Below the pieces are notes generated by a model. The model was not told where the DNA came from, did not search any database, and saw nothing but the letters and a program-made list of their open reading frames with translations. A program made the translations under genes and the position numbers. Positions 11,761 through 22,878 of a stretch of 64,000 bases of DNA are shown in pieces; the first letter of the stretch is position 1, and each line of letters opens with the position of its first letter. This DNA comes from Henckelia pumila (lineage: Eukaryota; Streptophyta; Magnoliopsida; Lamiales; Gesneriaceae): assembly GCF_033568475.1 (NCBI RefSeq), contig NC_133121.1, positions 196,736,664 to 196,800,663 of the forward strand, written 5' to 3'.

Positions 11761-14088
11761 CCCTGCTAGACCCAGAAAACTACGGATCTCAGCAACTGTC
11801 GTCGGACGCGACCAATTAAGCACCGCCTCAATCTTGCTTGGATCAACAGAAATTCCTTCCCTGGATATGATATGACCAAGAAAGGCCACTCGATCCATCC
11901 AGAACTCACACTTGCTCAGCTTGGCGTACAACTGCTCATCTCGAAGAGTCTGCAGTACCAACCGCAAGTGAGAAACATGCTCTTCCGTATTACGCGAATA
12001 CACCAAGATGTCGTCAATGAAGACCACGACAAACTTGTCCAAATACTCCCTGAAGACACGGTTCATTAGATCCATGAATATAGCCGGCGCATTAGTCAAA
12101 CCAAATGGCATCACTAGGAACTCGTAATGCCCATAGCGACTACGGAATGCAATCTTAGCTACGTCCTGATCACGGACTCTCAACTGATGATACCCAGATC
12201 TCAAGTCAATCTTGGAGTAAATAGAAGTACCCTGCAGCTGATCAAACAAGTCATCAATGCGAGGCAACGGATACTTGTTCTTCACTGTAACACGATTCAG
12301 CTGCCTATAGTCAATGCACAGCCGCATCGACCCATCCTTCTTCTTTACAAAAAGAACAGGAGCTCCCCAAAGAGATACACTAGGACGAATGTACCCCTTG
12401 TCCAAAAGATCCTGTAGCTGATTCTTCAACTCACGCATCTCTGACGGAGCCAGACGATACGGTGCTCGAGTAACAGGCGAAGTACCTGGCATCAACTCTA
12501 TGCCAAACTCGACTTCCCTAACAGGAGGAAAATCCGAAATCTCATCAGGAAAAACATCTGGGAATTCATCTACAACAGGAATACTCTCTATCCCAATGCT
12601 CTCAGCGGACAAATCAACTGCATAGATAAGGTAGCCTTCTCCGCCAGACTCTAGAGCTCGACAGACTCTCAAAGCTGATACCAAAGGCATCGGGGGTCGC
12701 GCTCCCTCTCCAAAGAAAAACCAGCTCTCACTCCCCTCCGGATGAAAGCGTACTAATCTCTGATAGCAGTCCACTGAAGCTCGATAGGTAGTCAACATAT
12801 CTATTCCCAGAATGCAATCAAAGTCATCCATCGCCAGGACCATGAGATTCGCTAACAGAATGTTCCCTTCGAACTCTAAAGAACAACCCATCACTAGATG
12901 CTTAGCCAAAGCAGATTGGCCCGTCGGAGTAGAAATAGACATCACTACGTCTAGTGCAATGCATGGTAACTTATGCCTCTTAACAAAACGTGCAGAAATG
13001 AAGTAATGAGATGCACCAGTGTCAATAAGTACAAGAGCAGGTATACCATAAAGAAGAAATGTACCTGCGATGACTTTCTCATTCTCCTCCACTGCCTGAT
13101 CATGCCTCAAGGCAAACACCTGGCCAGAAGCTCGTGGCCTCAAATGAGAACTCCCAGCAGGCTGTCCCTGCGACCTCTGCTGAACGGTGGCCTGAGAACC
13201 AGATCCTGAACCGCCTCCCCCAGATAGTGGACAATCCCTCCGGATATGACCCACCTCGCCGCAACGGAAACAAGCTTCAGAAGCTCTACGGCACTTGTCA
13301 GATGGATGGTTCTTCCCATAGTGATCACACTTGTCCTTCTTATCGAAACGGACAACACCTCCAAAACCAGAGGAAGAAGTAGATCCGGACTTCTTAAAAG
13401 ATTGGGCACGGGGACCCAAAGAACTAGCAGGCCTCGACTGAGGGAAAGACCTAATCCATCGAATGCTGTCCTCCGCCTGGTGACAACGGCTCACCAAACC
13501 CTCGTAGGACATGTTATCGCCGACCGCCACACGCTCGTGGATCACAGGGTTAAGGCCCTGAAGGAACAGATTATACTTCATCCCAGAGCTGTCATTAATC
13601 TCGGGACAATAGGATAGCAGATCAAAGAACTTCTGCTGGTACTCATCAATAGACATTGCTCCCTGTCGTAGACTCAGAAGCTCTCCTGCCTTCGACTGAC
13701 GGAGTGCAGGAGGAAAATACAGCTTCTGAAAAGCTGTGCGGAACTCGACCCAGGTGGCCACTCCTCTCGCCGCAATAAAGAGTGCAGAAGTAAACCTCCA
13801 CCACCTGCGCGTACGCCCATCCAGAAGATAACCCAGTGTCTCCATCTTCTGCTCCTCGGTGCATTGGAAAGTCTGAAAAGTCATTTCCATGCGGTCTAAC
13901 CAATTCTCCGCATCCTCCGGAGACTCACCTCCAACTAAGGGCTTAGGACCCATAGATAAGAATCAACGCACAGTGAAACGCTCGTCGTCATGATGACGAT
14001 GACGCCGTTCTCGACTACGCTCTCGGTCGACATCGCCCCAACGACCTCCTCCACTACCGTGGCTACTCTCATCATCGTAGTTTTCCAT
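11761..14088 (-). pseudogene. Gag-protease-RT of element D, 3'-truncated
   Basis: The likely start is ATG at 14086-14088 (MENYDDES). One TGA at 13973-13975 interrupts gag, and the frame is then open to 11761. Seen in order: an Arg/His-rich N-terminus; capsid ([12 protein letters not shown] to QGLNP); a CCHC zinc knuckle [14 protein letters not shown] near 13280-13240; aspartic protease [11 protein letters not shown] near 13040-13000; and RT with LCIDYRQLN, the [12 protein letters not shown] motif [12 protein letters not shown], and the catalytic [11 protein letters not shown] near 12020. The last element residues are [10 protein letters not shown], at the RT/RNase H boundary. The open frame then runs on into the LTR of C, giving a meaningless chimeric tail to 11593. 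Ordinary role: nucleocapsid, maturation protease and reverse transcriptase. With no integrase this copy cannot transpose alone. Confidence 0.9.
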
Positions 14089-14138
14089 CTACAAAAATAC
14101 CTCATGATGAGACTAAATCCCAAAAATACTTTTGCATG

Positions 14139-14150
14139 CTCTGATACCAT
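14139..14150 (-). other. Primer binding site of element D (tRNA-iMet)
   Basis: The minus strand reads ATGGTATCAGAGC, with three bases between it and the LTR edge at 14154. Perfect match to initiator Met tRNA 3' end. Confidence 0.88.
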
Positions 14151-14153
14151 AAA

Positions 14154-15445
14154 TGTAGTGACCCTTACCTGGATCACCTACTAAACAGAACTTAGGCATG
14201 CAATTAACTTAATTAAACAGATATCAGAATAATCTTGCGGAAACCATAAACATATACAATCCCAAGGAAAGGAATCTATAATTTATCCAAATATTATACA
14301 ACCAAATCGAATAGCTGTATCAACCCAAAACAACAGAAATAAAACCTAGACGAAGCTCCAGCTGGCCAACCACTGCCTAGCCCCTCTTGGATCCACCCGC
14401 CTCGTCCAATCGCAAACCTGCCCCATGGAATAGGGTGTCCAGAAACACAGAGTACGAGACGTGAACATAAAACGCTCAGTACGAGAGTATGAGTATACAT
14501 GCATGCAAAGTGAACTTCCTATAAACTCAAGGTCAAGGATCAGATAACAGAGACAGGCCGGGCCCTGGTATGTAGCACGTTGTACCGTCGCTTCAGGAGG
14601 TGGCTCCCATACCATAATACCAGTGGATATGCCGGACCCAAATCGATGGAAGTCCAACCACTAACAGGAAAGGGAAAAACCCTTCTAACAGACACCTCAA
14701 AGGAGATAGCTCAGTATGCAAACGAATGCAGCATAAATCAATGACATATAAACCATGCAATCACATAATACATGCATACTTAGTCAGGATATCTCGAACA
14801 GTACTTTCGTACCTCAAATACTAGGCAAGTGCTATCAGCCCTAGGTCCACGCCTATAATCCGCGCTACACTGCCAAATGATACTACTATCATTATAGCGC
14901 TCTAAAAGCCTTAACTAAGCTAAAGCATACTCCTAAATATTTTTAGGAAGCAAAAGCTATACCTTCGTACGTCGTTAGCCCTTTGATGTCGATGCCTCCA
15001 GAACTTGGGCACAACTCCGCTACGACTATCAAACGCCTTGACAACTCCCGGGTCGAGCCTAGGAAGGCTGGAACAACTCGAATACAACTAGAGTAGAGAG
15101 GAAATCCGGAATTGGCAAATGAAAATGAATTCTCGGCCTTCTATTTATAGACAACGATCGGAGCCTCCGATCCTCGATCGGAACGTCCGATCCTGCCATC
15201 GGAGCTTCTGAAGATCCTGATCTGCCACGTGTCAAAATATCACTTGTTGACTTCGGATAGGGGTGATCGGAGCTTCCGATCCAACCACACGTCATGCCTG
15301 ACGTAAAACCATCGGAGCTTCCGATCCTGCATCGGAGCTTCCGATCCTGTTCGGAGCTTCCGAACTCACCTTCGGAGCTTCCGAACTCTTCCCAAGTAAT
15401 TATGATTAATTCCTTAATTACTGATTTTGGTTACGGGCTACTACA
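14154..15445 (-). repeat. 5' LTR of element D
   Basis: 1292 bp bounded by TGTAGTGACCC and GGGCTACTACA, whose last six bases are a perfect inverted repeat of the first six. The TATA box on the minus strand is CTATAAATAG at 15141-15150. A palindromic repeat array lies upstream of it. Open frames in this interval on either strand have no family resemblance. Confidence 0.88.
15155..15388 (-). promoter_or_regulatory. Eight TCGGAGCTTCCGA-type palindromic repeats upstream of the D TATA box
   Basis: Units start near 15157, 15177, 15199, 15269, 15312, 15332, 15350 and 15371. Most are ATCGGAGCTTCCGATC, an imperfect dyad with two CpGs. The array ends about 5 bases from the TATA box, in the U3 position. 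An enhancer or binding-site role is inferred from layout only. Confidence 0.65.
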
Positions 15446-16200
15446 GTTGCGCTTCGTTCAAGCGCAGATGAGAGAGCCTGTAAGCACGATAGTGTTTATG
15501 CCAGCGCTAATGGAGAGGGTGATAGCACTATGGCAAGTGCTGTTGAGGTTGTTAGCGCATGTAGGGTTGCTGCATGGAGTAGTAGCAGCTGAAGGGGCAT
15601 GTGATCTCAAGGCTGTGCCGCTGAGATTTATTTGCGCAAGGATACAAATGGTGGAGAGGTGATGGTGGCATGCGTTGTTGAGATGCTGGGAGCGCGATAG
15701 CGCTTGGTGGTAGCGCAGAAAAGAATCGGAGGGGTGCTATCGCGCTTGAATTTCTGCGCTAATGAGGAAATGGAGAAGGCGCGATAGCGCTAAGTTAAGC
15801 GCTGATGGATTGTCTTCTGTGCAAGGTGTTGCACTGATGGTGATGCACGGTTGGTGAGCGCGATAGAGCTTAATGTAGCGTCTTTGAGCTGCGTGATAGC
15901 GCTAGGTAGTGCGTTGTTCTTTCATTAGTGTGGCACAGAGGAAGCGCAGGCGCTCAAGAGGAGTGGCGCGGGCGCGCTGCACTTCAATATTATTTTCTTC
16001 GCAGATGTAGCGCGGGCGCTCAGATTAATGGGGCGGGCGCGCCGTCTGCTCGAATTAAGATTTCTGGACCCTGAAAATTTTTGAAAATTAAGAAAAATTA
16101 AGCTCAAAAATTGAAAATAAAAAAAAAACTTAAAAACATCTAAATAACAAAAATTAAATGAACTGAAAATTAAAAGCAAATAAAATAAAAGAAAAAAAAT
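15446..16200 (-). other. C internal region rich in GCGC/AGCGCT motifs
   Basis: About 750 bp with no protein signal. The text repeats AGCGCT, GCGATAGCGC and GGCGCGGGCGCGC many times, the same words found in the LTR of C. An AT-rich stretch at 16075-16200 borders the conserved block. Its right neighbour is the conserved block at 16204-16250. Confidence 0.55.
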
Positions 16201-16203
16201 GTT

Positions 16204-16250
16204 TGGGTTGCCTCCCAAGTAGCGCTTGGTTTAAAGTCATCAGCCCGACT
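16204..16250 (-). promoter_or_regulatory. Conserved post-ORF block, copy in element C
   Basis: The minus strand carries GACTTTAAACC, AGCGCT and the hairpin-forming TGGGAGGCAACCCA, followed by a T-rich tract. Matching blocks are at 42117-42163 (F) and 45421-45463 (G). Here TATAAA has become TTTAAA. Confidence 0.7.
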
Positions 16251-16441
16251 TTCACCTGTGTTAGATCTTCCCTTTCTCTTTTACTCGCCAAGCATCAATC
16301 AAAATTGGCGCTTGAGATCGTCGCATACACTGCAATTAAAATTAGAAGAAATTAATTAGTAACTTAAAATAAAATAAAATAAAACTCTAAATTAAAATCT
16401 AGACTAATTGGTAACAAGACTAAAAAATGATCAAAATTTAC
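16251..16441 (-). other. Leader of element C next to the primer site
   Basis: It resembles the F leader at about 52450-52601: both have a GCG/CGC motif near GAGATC and the shared AATTAGTAACTTAAAATAAA and GACTAATTGGTAACAAGA stretches. In C this leader passes straight into the conserved block, so gag-pol has been lost. Confidence 0.65.
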
Positions 16442-16459
16442 TCCCCGGCAACGGCGCCA
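16442..16459 (-). other. Primer binding site of element C (tRNA-Asp)
   Basis: The plus strand reads TCCCCGGCAACGGCGCCA, identical to the 3' end of plant tRNA-Asp(GUC). The minus strand is therefore the primer site. It is six bases from the LTR edge at 16466. Confidence 0.92.
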
Positions 16460-16465
16460 AAAACT

Positions 16466-17861
16466 TGTTGTGAAAATTCCTCGCAAGCGTACGAGTGTCA
16501 AGTTTTAATATAGTGATTTAAATCAGATATCGATCCCACAGGGAGTAAAATGAAAATATTTAGTTTTTGTAATTAAAATAGTCTAAACTTTATTTAGAAA
16601 ATCAAAATTTCAGAATTTCGCCGAAAATAAATAATCAATGAGTTTTGATAAGCACGCACACAACTTTCTGATAAAATCAATCAGAGAAAATTGGTCTAGA
16701 GGTATAGATTTCACCTGGTTTCAATAACAATCAATCCTAATTAATTTAGTTTCATGAATTCCAGTCAATTAATAGCCAAGAACACTTAAGTTTATTATTT
16801 CCCTCTCCCGAGCAACAAATAATGTTTATCAACTACAATTAAATTCCATTATTCCTATTAAGAATTTATCGCAGTGATCTATCACAAAACAATGTTCTCT
16901 TTAAAAGCTCCGTTAAAATTATACACTCTCCCGAGCTGTATAAATAATTAACAGTGTATTTTCCAATGGTCCTATTCAAAATTCCCTCTCCCGAGCAATG
17001 ATTTCAAATAAATATAACAAATTAATTATTGATCAGATAATTCAAAAGACAATCAATTCTAGAAAAAACAATTAATCTTGAAGAAACTCAATTCAATAAA
17101 ATCAAAAATTCATGAAAGTGTCTACACCAGGTTCCATCCGACCTCTAGACTCTAAAAAAAATTAGTTCATAATAAAATTCTGAATAAAACAATAATTCAT
17201 AAATCCAAACATATTCAGAATTAAATAAAAAGATAAGATAAGAATCAAATCATTCGTCGATGCCGTGTCTGATCAATCGAACTCCGTCTTCGTTCTTCAA
17301 TTAAAAGCTCCAGAATATCTCTCAAAAAGTTCACGTCTCTGATATATCGTAATTGTGTTATGGCGGCTCTCCATTTTGTCTGACAAAAATCTCTTATATA
17401 TATCGCGTACAAAAGCTCACTCAAAAGCCCATAAAAAGAATTGCCCAAAATAATAAAAATCTTCCAAATCACGATCGGAGCGAGCGCGCTAGTGACGGCG
17501 CGGGCGTGCTTCAAGTTCACTTTTCAAATCTTCAAGGCTCCCAGGCATAGCGCGATTGCGCTTCTTCAAGAAATCTTTAGCGCTAAGAGTAGCGCTAACA
17601 ATAAAGCCCAATGTAGAAAAGCCCAATAACATTTATCATGTTCATTCCTTTCTTCTTTCTTCTCTGATCGTTTTTTTTCCCTTTAATGTTCTTTTCTTTC
17701 TTTTATTCTTTTCTTTTCTCCACCATAATTCTTATTTTCCACAAATTTTCCGAAATTCCCTACACTCACAAAAACAACAAAACAAAGACATAAATCTGCT
17801 CGAAACAAATATTTAACAATTAAAATCATATATAAATTAAGTGTATAAAATACACTTATCA
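16466..17861 (-). repeat. 5' LTR of element C
   Basis: 1396 bp, full length, TGTTGTGAAAATT to CACTTATCA. Repeats of TCTCCCGAG are scattered through 16800-17000. The GCGC-rich cluster at about 17470-17600 lies upstream of the minus-strand TATA-like box near 17395-17405. Confidence 0.92.
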
Positions 17862-17866
17862 ATTCT

Positions 17867-20550
17867 TGTTTTAAACTTCCTTTATAGTTTAAAGTGTACT
17901 ATTTCACTGTTTATTTTTATAGCATGCGGTACAAAGTTAAACGGAGTTGATGTACCAATATTCCTTCCAGTTTTGGGCAGTACTTGGTTGTTGTTTGAAT
18001 TATTACGTAGTGTTAGTAATTTTGATGAGATTGTAGGAGGTTGATGAAAAATATTAAACTTGCATATTAGGAGGTATTATTTGATCTGTCCTTGTGGTAA
18101 TTTATTCTCTTATAGGTGGAATTTAGTCGGATAAAACTAATGAATAGTTTGCTTAGAAATTAATAGGTGCATGTTTTGTCAGTTAAGTTTATGAATCGAT
18201 CTTGTGCGAAAACTTGGGATACGAACTTGGTTTTATATTAATATGGATAGTTGAGTCCTTCTTTTGTTATTTGGGCAAATATGATTTTTGGAAATAGTGA
18301 GTCGGTTACTATGAGTCTTTCAATTATGTGAACTACTATTCCGATCGTTATTTCCTTTTCCCTTCTTTTGTGCTCAAATCCGTTGCAACATATACTTTTG
18401 AGTATCCAAAATTTCTTTGCACTTCCTTTGAGCATTTATGGATTCATATGACATCAATCAGCGTTGAATTCTGCCACCTTGGCATTAGTTGAACTTCTTA
18501 AAAAAAACTCTTGTTCATGTTTATTACTTCTTGAATTTTTTCTTCGGTTCTAGAGTCGCATGTTGATGTGAGTAAGATTCACCTTGCCTTTCTTTTTGGT
18601 AATCTACTTACGTTGTGTGACTGACATCTGATTTTATTTTGAGACCACTATTTTTCTTGATTATTGACGTTTGTGGACTTCTCTCGACCGAAGTCACACC
18701 GATTGCTCTTAATTGTTCTTGGATTGTTTGAGCATGATTTCATTACCCATAGGCAAACGATCGCGAGATTTGTGCCTTGTTGGCTCATATTCATTATTCA
18801 TGGAGCCTCCATTATTATTTATTCACCCCTAGAATTGAATTTTGAGTGAGTTGTTTTCACTTATCTAGATTTTTATATTCAGCTCGTTTGTTTGTAATGC
18901 TTGCATTATTTCATTTCACATTAAGCAACATTACTTGTGTATTTTTTTTCCTTTCATGATCCATCATGGTGAATTATTTGAGTGGATCATAGTTTCAAAT
19001 TATCATTTCTATTCTTGTGTAGAGGATCGACTCGTAACCACTTAGTAAGTGTTTAGACCGTTGAAATTTGGTATTAATACTAGATGAAATCCTAAGTTAT
19101 CGTTGTGTTCTGAGGAATGACGACTACTAATTTTTTTTAGTTCTAGCGAGTAGACTACTAGTTAGTGAATTATCTGAATTGGTTGTTTCAATTTCAAACA
19201 GGATCGTTAAGAGTAAGTAAGTTGAATGGGTAAACAGATTCGATATAGGAAATAGAGTTGTCCCTATAGACTTTTGGGTACTTTACATTTGCATTTTAAG
19301 ATTTTGTGATTGTCGACCTGTAAGACTAATGCACCAATTTTGGGTACAAGAGGATGAATAGAATATTCAGGTAGCTTTTTGGATAAGTTGTATATTTAAC
19401 CATTAGTGGAATACTAAGGAACTAGAGGAAAACTGAAGAAGCTTATACGAATGGGTTACAAACTCTTCGAGGTGTCTAATTGTATATTAAGTTCATGAAA
19501 TATAAACTCGGGTTGTACATATAATAATTTGGGAATTCTTGGATTTCCAGATTTACTGCTAAGTTGAACTAGGGATTTGAGGTATTTTTTCATACGATAG
19601 GTAAGAATTATTTGGTACTTAGAGACCATCTAATCCAATAAGTGGATAATAGCTCGTGGTATTTTGACTTGTAGTCTAATTAGAAATTTCTTAGTCGTTG
19701 CATCTGAGATGGAGAAAAGTGGGTAAATCCGTTGGGAAATTTTATTTAAGAATTGAATTTGCGGTAGAATCAAAGATGCCAGAGATGAACGTATAAATTG
19801 GTGAATGAATATTTGAGATCTGTTTAGTCACCTATTTGTATTCTAGATATTATAGGTTAATACCTTTGAACTGAACGACAGTGGATTTCAATATTTTATT
19901 TTTGTATCAAGGATTAGATTTATTTATTTATAGAAATGGGTCAGATCTATCCCGTATCTTGAGGTCTAACGAGGTAGAATCATATAGCCACTTAGCTATC
20001 CTATTTAGAAAATTTTAGTGTTTAGTTGCTAAGTATTTTGGGAACTTGTGAATTTCTTAAGAGCTCAAGTTCTAGATTATATGAGTTAAGTTTTGCTGGT
20101 GAATAGACATTAAACATAGTTTCGTTGTTAGAAAGTTTTTAAGTTATGAGTAAGATCGATATAAATTCTTTAATGGGTATACAGGAACTTTAATGCTTGA
20201 AATTGCGATCCAGAATTTAAGGTTATCAAACTAAGGAAGGTATCAGATATTTTAGAAGTTTAGGTGGCGAATTGAAAACTCTTACAGTTACATGGGAACA
20301 GTGATTAGAAAATTCTCTTAGGCTACAATCATACCGGGATAAATAGGAGTTTGCAAATTTATTTTGCAGTAAGAGTTAATTAGACCCTTGATGATATATA
20401 TATATATATATCAGTAAGCATCAGAGTGCGCAGCGAAAGCTGATTTGGGCCAACTCATGTGGGTGAGAAGTTGGAAAATTTAGTGTTGATTTAGTCTAAA
20501 GTATTCGAACCTAGTTAGTAAGTCTCGAATTTTGAGGACGAATTTCCATT
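17867..20550 (+). pseudogene. Main internal region of element B
   Basis: About 2.7 kb without a convincing open frame or recognisable motif. It includes a (TA)n run at about 20396-20411. The last part, ATTTTGAGGACGAATTTCC just before the polypurine tract, matches the style of plant gypsy 3' ends. Confidence 0.55.
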
Positions 20551-20566
20551 TAAAGGGGGAAGGAAT
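20551..20566 (+). other. Polypurine tract of element B
   Basis: TAAAGGGGGAAGGAAT abuts the 3' LTR start at 20567. Confidence 0.85.
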
Positions 20567-22878
20567 TGTGACGCCTAAAATCCAATCTACTAAATCGCAT
20601 GCATTAATTTAATAAATATTAAGATTTTTATTTTTAAGTTTTATCTGATTTAAATTCCTTATTTGAATTGCGTGCTAATAGAATATTTGGTTATTTATTC
20701 AAATGATTTTATTGTGCAATTTATTTGTTTTAGTTATTTTTTTTTTTAGGTTCAAGCTTGCATATTTAAATAATTTTAATTAATTGTTTAGTTTATTCTT
20801 TTAAATGATTTTAACTGTGTAGTTTATTTGTTTAAATATTTTCGAGTGTCCAACTTATTTATTTTTAAATAGCCTTAGTTTAGCGGTTAGTTATTTTAAA
20901 TTACTTTAAATGTCTAGCTTATTTATTTAAATTCTTTTTAATTGTCCAAATCATTTTAAAGATTTTTATTTTCGCTTGTGTATTTATTTAAATTGCATTT
21001 AAAAGTTAGTCTAGTTTGTTTAAATTATTTTAAATCACTCTGCTTGATATTTAAATATTTTAATCATTGTCGTGACATCGAATATTTAAAATGTTTAAAT
21101 TCTTGGATTTTTAAGCTTGTATTTTAATTAGTGCATTTTAAATTTTCTAAATCCTAGTTCCTAAGTTTAGGTAGTATTTTTAGAGGTGTGTAGTATTTTC
21201 TTTTTATTTAATAAACCCTTATACACTCCATTTAAATTATATAACCCTAATCCCCAATTTATACTCTAAAAATACACACACTCACGCCAAACACACACAC
21301 ACACCACGACACCCTTCTTCTTCCCCAAGCCAATCCATCGGCCCACTTCTCCTCAAGCATTTTCCGGCCGCCGCTCCTCCCATTCTCATTATTCTACGGC
21401 GCAACACTTCATTAGCTAGCTGGTCGGAGTTCTTGAGCGTGATTTAGCTCCATTTCCATCTCGGTTCCAGCTCTCTCTCCCCAGTCTCGATCGGCCGCTG
21501 CAGGCTTTGGTTTCTCTTTCGATTCTTGGTAGCTAGGCAGGAATATGATTCCTTTGCTTTTCTTGAAAATTTTCGAAGTATATATGCATAAATGTAGAAG
21601 TGCCCTGCTCGAGTTCCTCATTTTCTTCTAGCCGAAAGTTTTATAATTTTTCTGTTTTTTTATGAAATCGGGTTATTTGATGGGTTATGGTATATGATTA
21701 GATTCGAAATGCAAATGTTTGGATTTCCCTGCCACCTTCGAAATTTACAGAATTTCATGCCTTATATTTCTTTGAAAATTTTGACAGTTTACGTGTAGCA
21801 TGGTTTCGAACTTGAGGTGCCATATTTGTGTTGATTTGGATGGTGATTGAGGAGATACCATGGGTGATATGTAGTTCACATGGTATCTTCTAGGTTGTCT
21901 TGTAGTTGGCTTGAAGGTTTGGTTGGATATGCATTAGAATTTGAGGATTTGGGGCTCGGTTTGATAGTGTTTGAGGGGCTGTCCTTGAGCTGGGGTTTAT
22001 GGTGATTTAAGGTGAGTGGTAAGGGATGGAAACGAGGTGATCGTTGGTCATGGTCCTAGGATTGGAGGCTCGGGAGATAGGGAGAGTTATATTTAAGTCT
22101 TGGATTGAGTTTAAACTTGGTAACTTGAGCAGATTTTTGTGAGTATTGGGGCTGTCCGGAAGCATGTGTTTAAGACAGGGTTAAAACTGAAATTTCTTGG
22201 TGGGCTTGGGACTAGAAATTTTTATTAGATTTCGGGGTTAGGTCGGTTCAAGCAGGAACTAATTCAGTTAAGATTCGGTCGAGTTTTAGACATATAAAGT
22301 AAGGTGTGCAGAATTTTGAAGTTCTAGGAGGGGGCTGTCCGGAAATGTATAACTAAGGCAGGGTTAAAAGTAGAATTTTATTATGGGCTCGGGTATGGAA
22401 TTGGTTTGGGATGTTAGGATTATGTCGGCGAAAGAGGGAATCAATTCGGATAAGTTTTGGTCGAGTTCTATATTTTAATTGCTTAGGTGCAGAATTTTAG
22501 AATCAAAACAGGGCTGCTGCCCGGAATTGTGTTTTTTGTAAAATGATCGCTTTGGAAATAAATTCCGATGATGATTTCTCTACTTGGTTCTAAGTGTCAT
22601 GGAGTCGTGGTTTCAAGCGGAATCTTTTTTGGTTAAGAAACGAGCAAGTTATTAATTTTAAAGGCAAACAGCTTGAGTTTGTCGTAAGTGCAATTTATGT
22701 GTTAAATTCTCCATCCTTTGGTTTAGTTCCTAAATCACCATCCTGATCATCCATGTGTGAGTCATATGCATGATTATTGATTAACATTTACATGTACGTC
22801 ATATTTTCATATTCATGCTAAATCTCATATTCAATAAAGGAAAGAAGTATATTTTGAACGAAGTGAGATGGTTGTGAC
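20567..22878 (+). repeat. 3' LTR of element B, first part
   Basis: Collinear with 6968-9277. It is split at GTGAC (22874-22878) by the copia element E and continues at 31251. Confidence 0.92.

Larger units (their letters stand above)
11761..15445 (-). mobile_element. Truncated chromovirus-type Ty3/gypsy element D (minus strand)
   Basis: It keeps the 5' LTR (right), primer site, gag, protease and RT. It stops abruptly after RT at 11761, where the LTR of C begins. RNase H, integrase, the 3' end and the left target duplication are gone. A single gag-pol reading frame with this RT text fits Tekay/Del-like chromoviruses; the lineage is inferred by eye. Confidence 0.88.
10378..17861 (-). mobile_element. 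Athila-like LTR element C (minus strand), internally rearranged
   Basis: Left end TGTTGTGAAAATT at 10378, right end CACTTATCA at 17861. Target duplication ATTCT is at 10373-10377 and 17862-17866. The tRNA-Asp primer site on the minus strand puts the 5' LTR on the right. No gag-pol of its own remains. Its interior holds the broken chromovirus D and a short leader region. The LTR ends, primer site and leader resemble element F. Confidence 0.92.

Noticed and set aside
15294..15662. 122-codon plus-strand frame across the D/C boundary
   Set aside because: It crosses the LTR edge of D into C and includes the palindromic array; chance.
16442..16459. Possible tRNA-Asp gene fragment
   Set aside because: Only the last 18 bases match, at the primer-site position of a retrotransposon; the same holds at 44381 and 52602.
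11466..17816. Pairs of matching short frames in the two C LTRs
   Set aside because: Matched because LTRs are copies; they cover pyrimidine-rich LTR text.
20396..20411. (TA)n microsatellite in B
   Set aside because: Ordinary simple repeat without unusual context.
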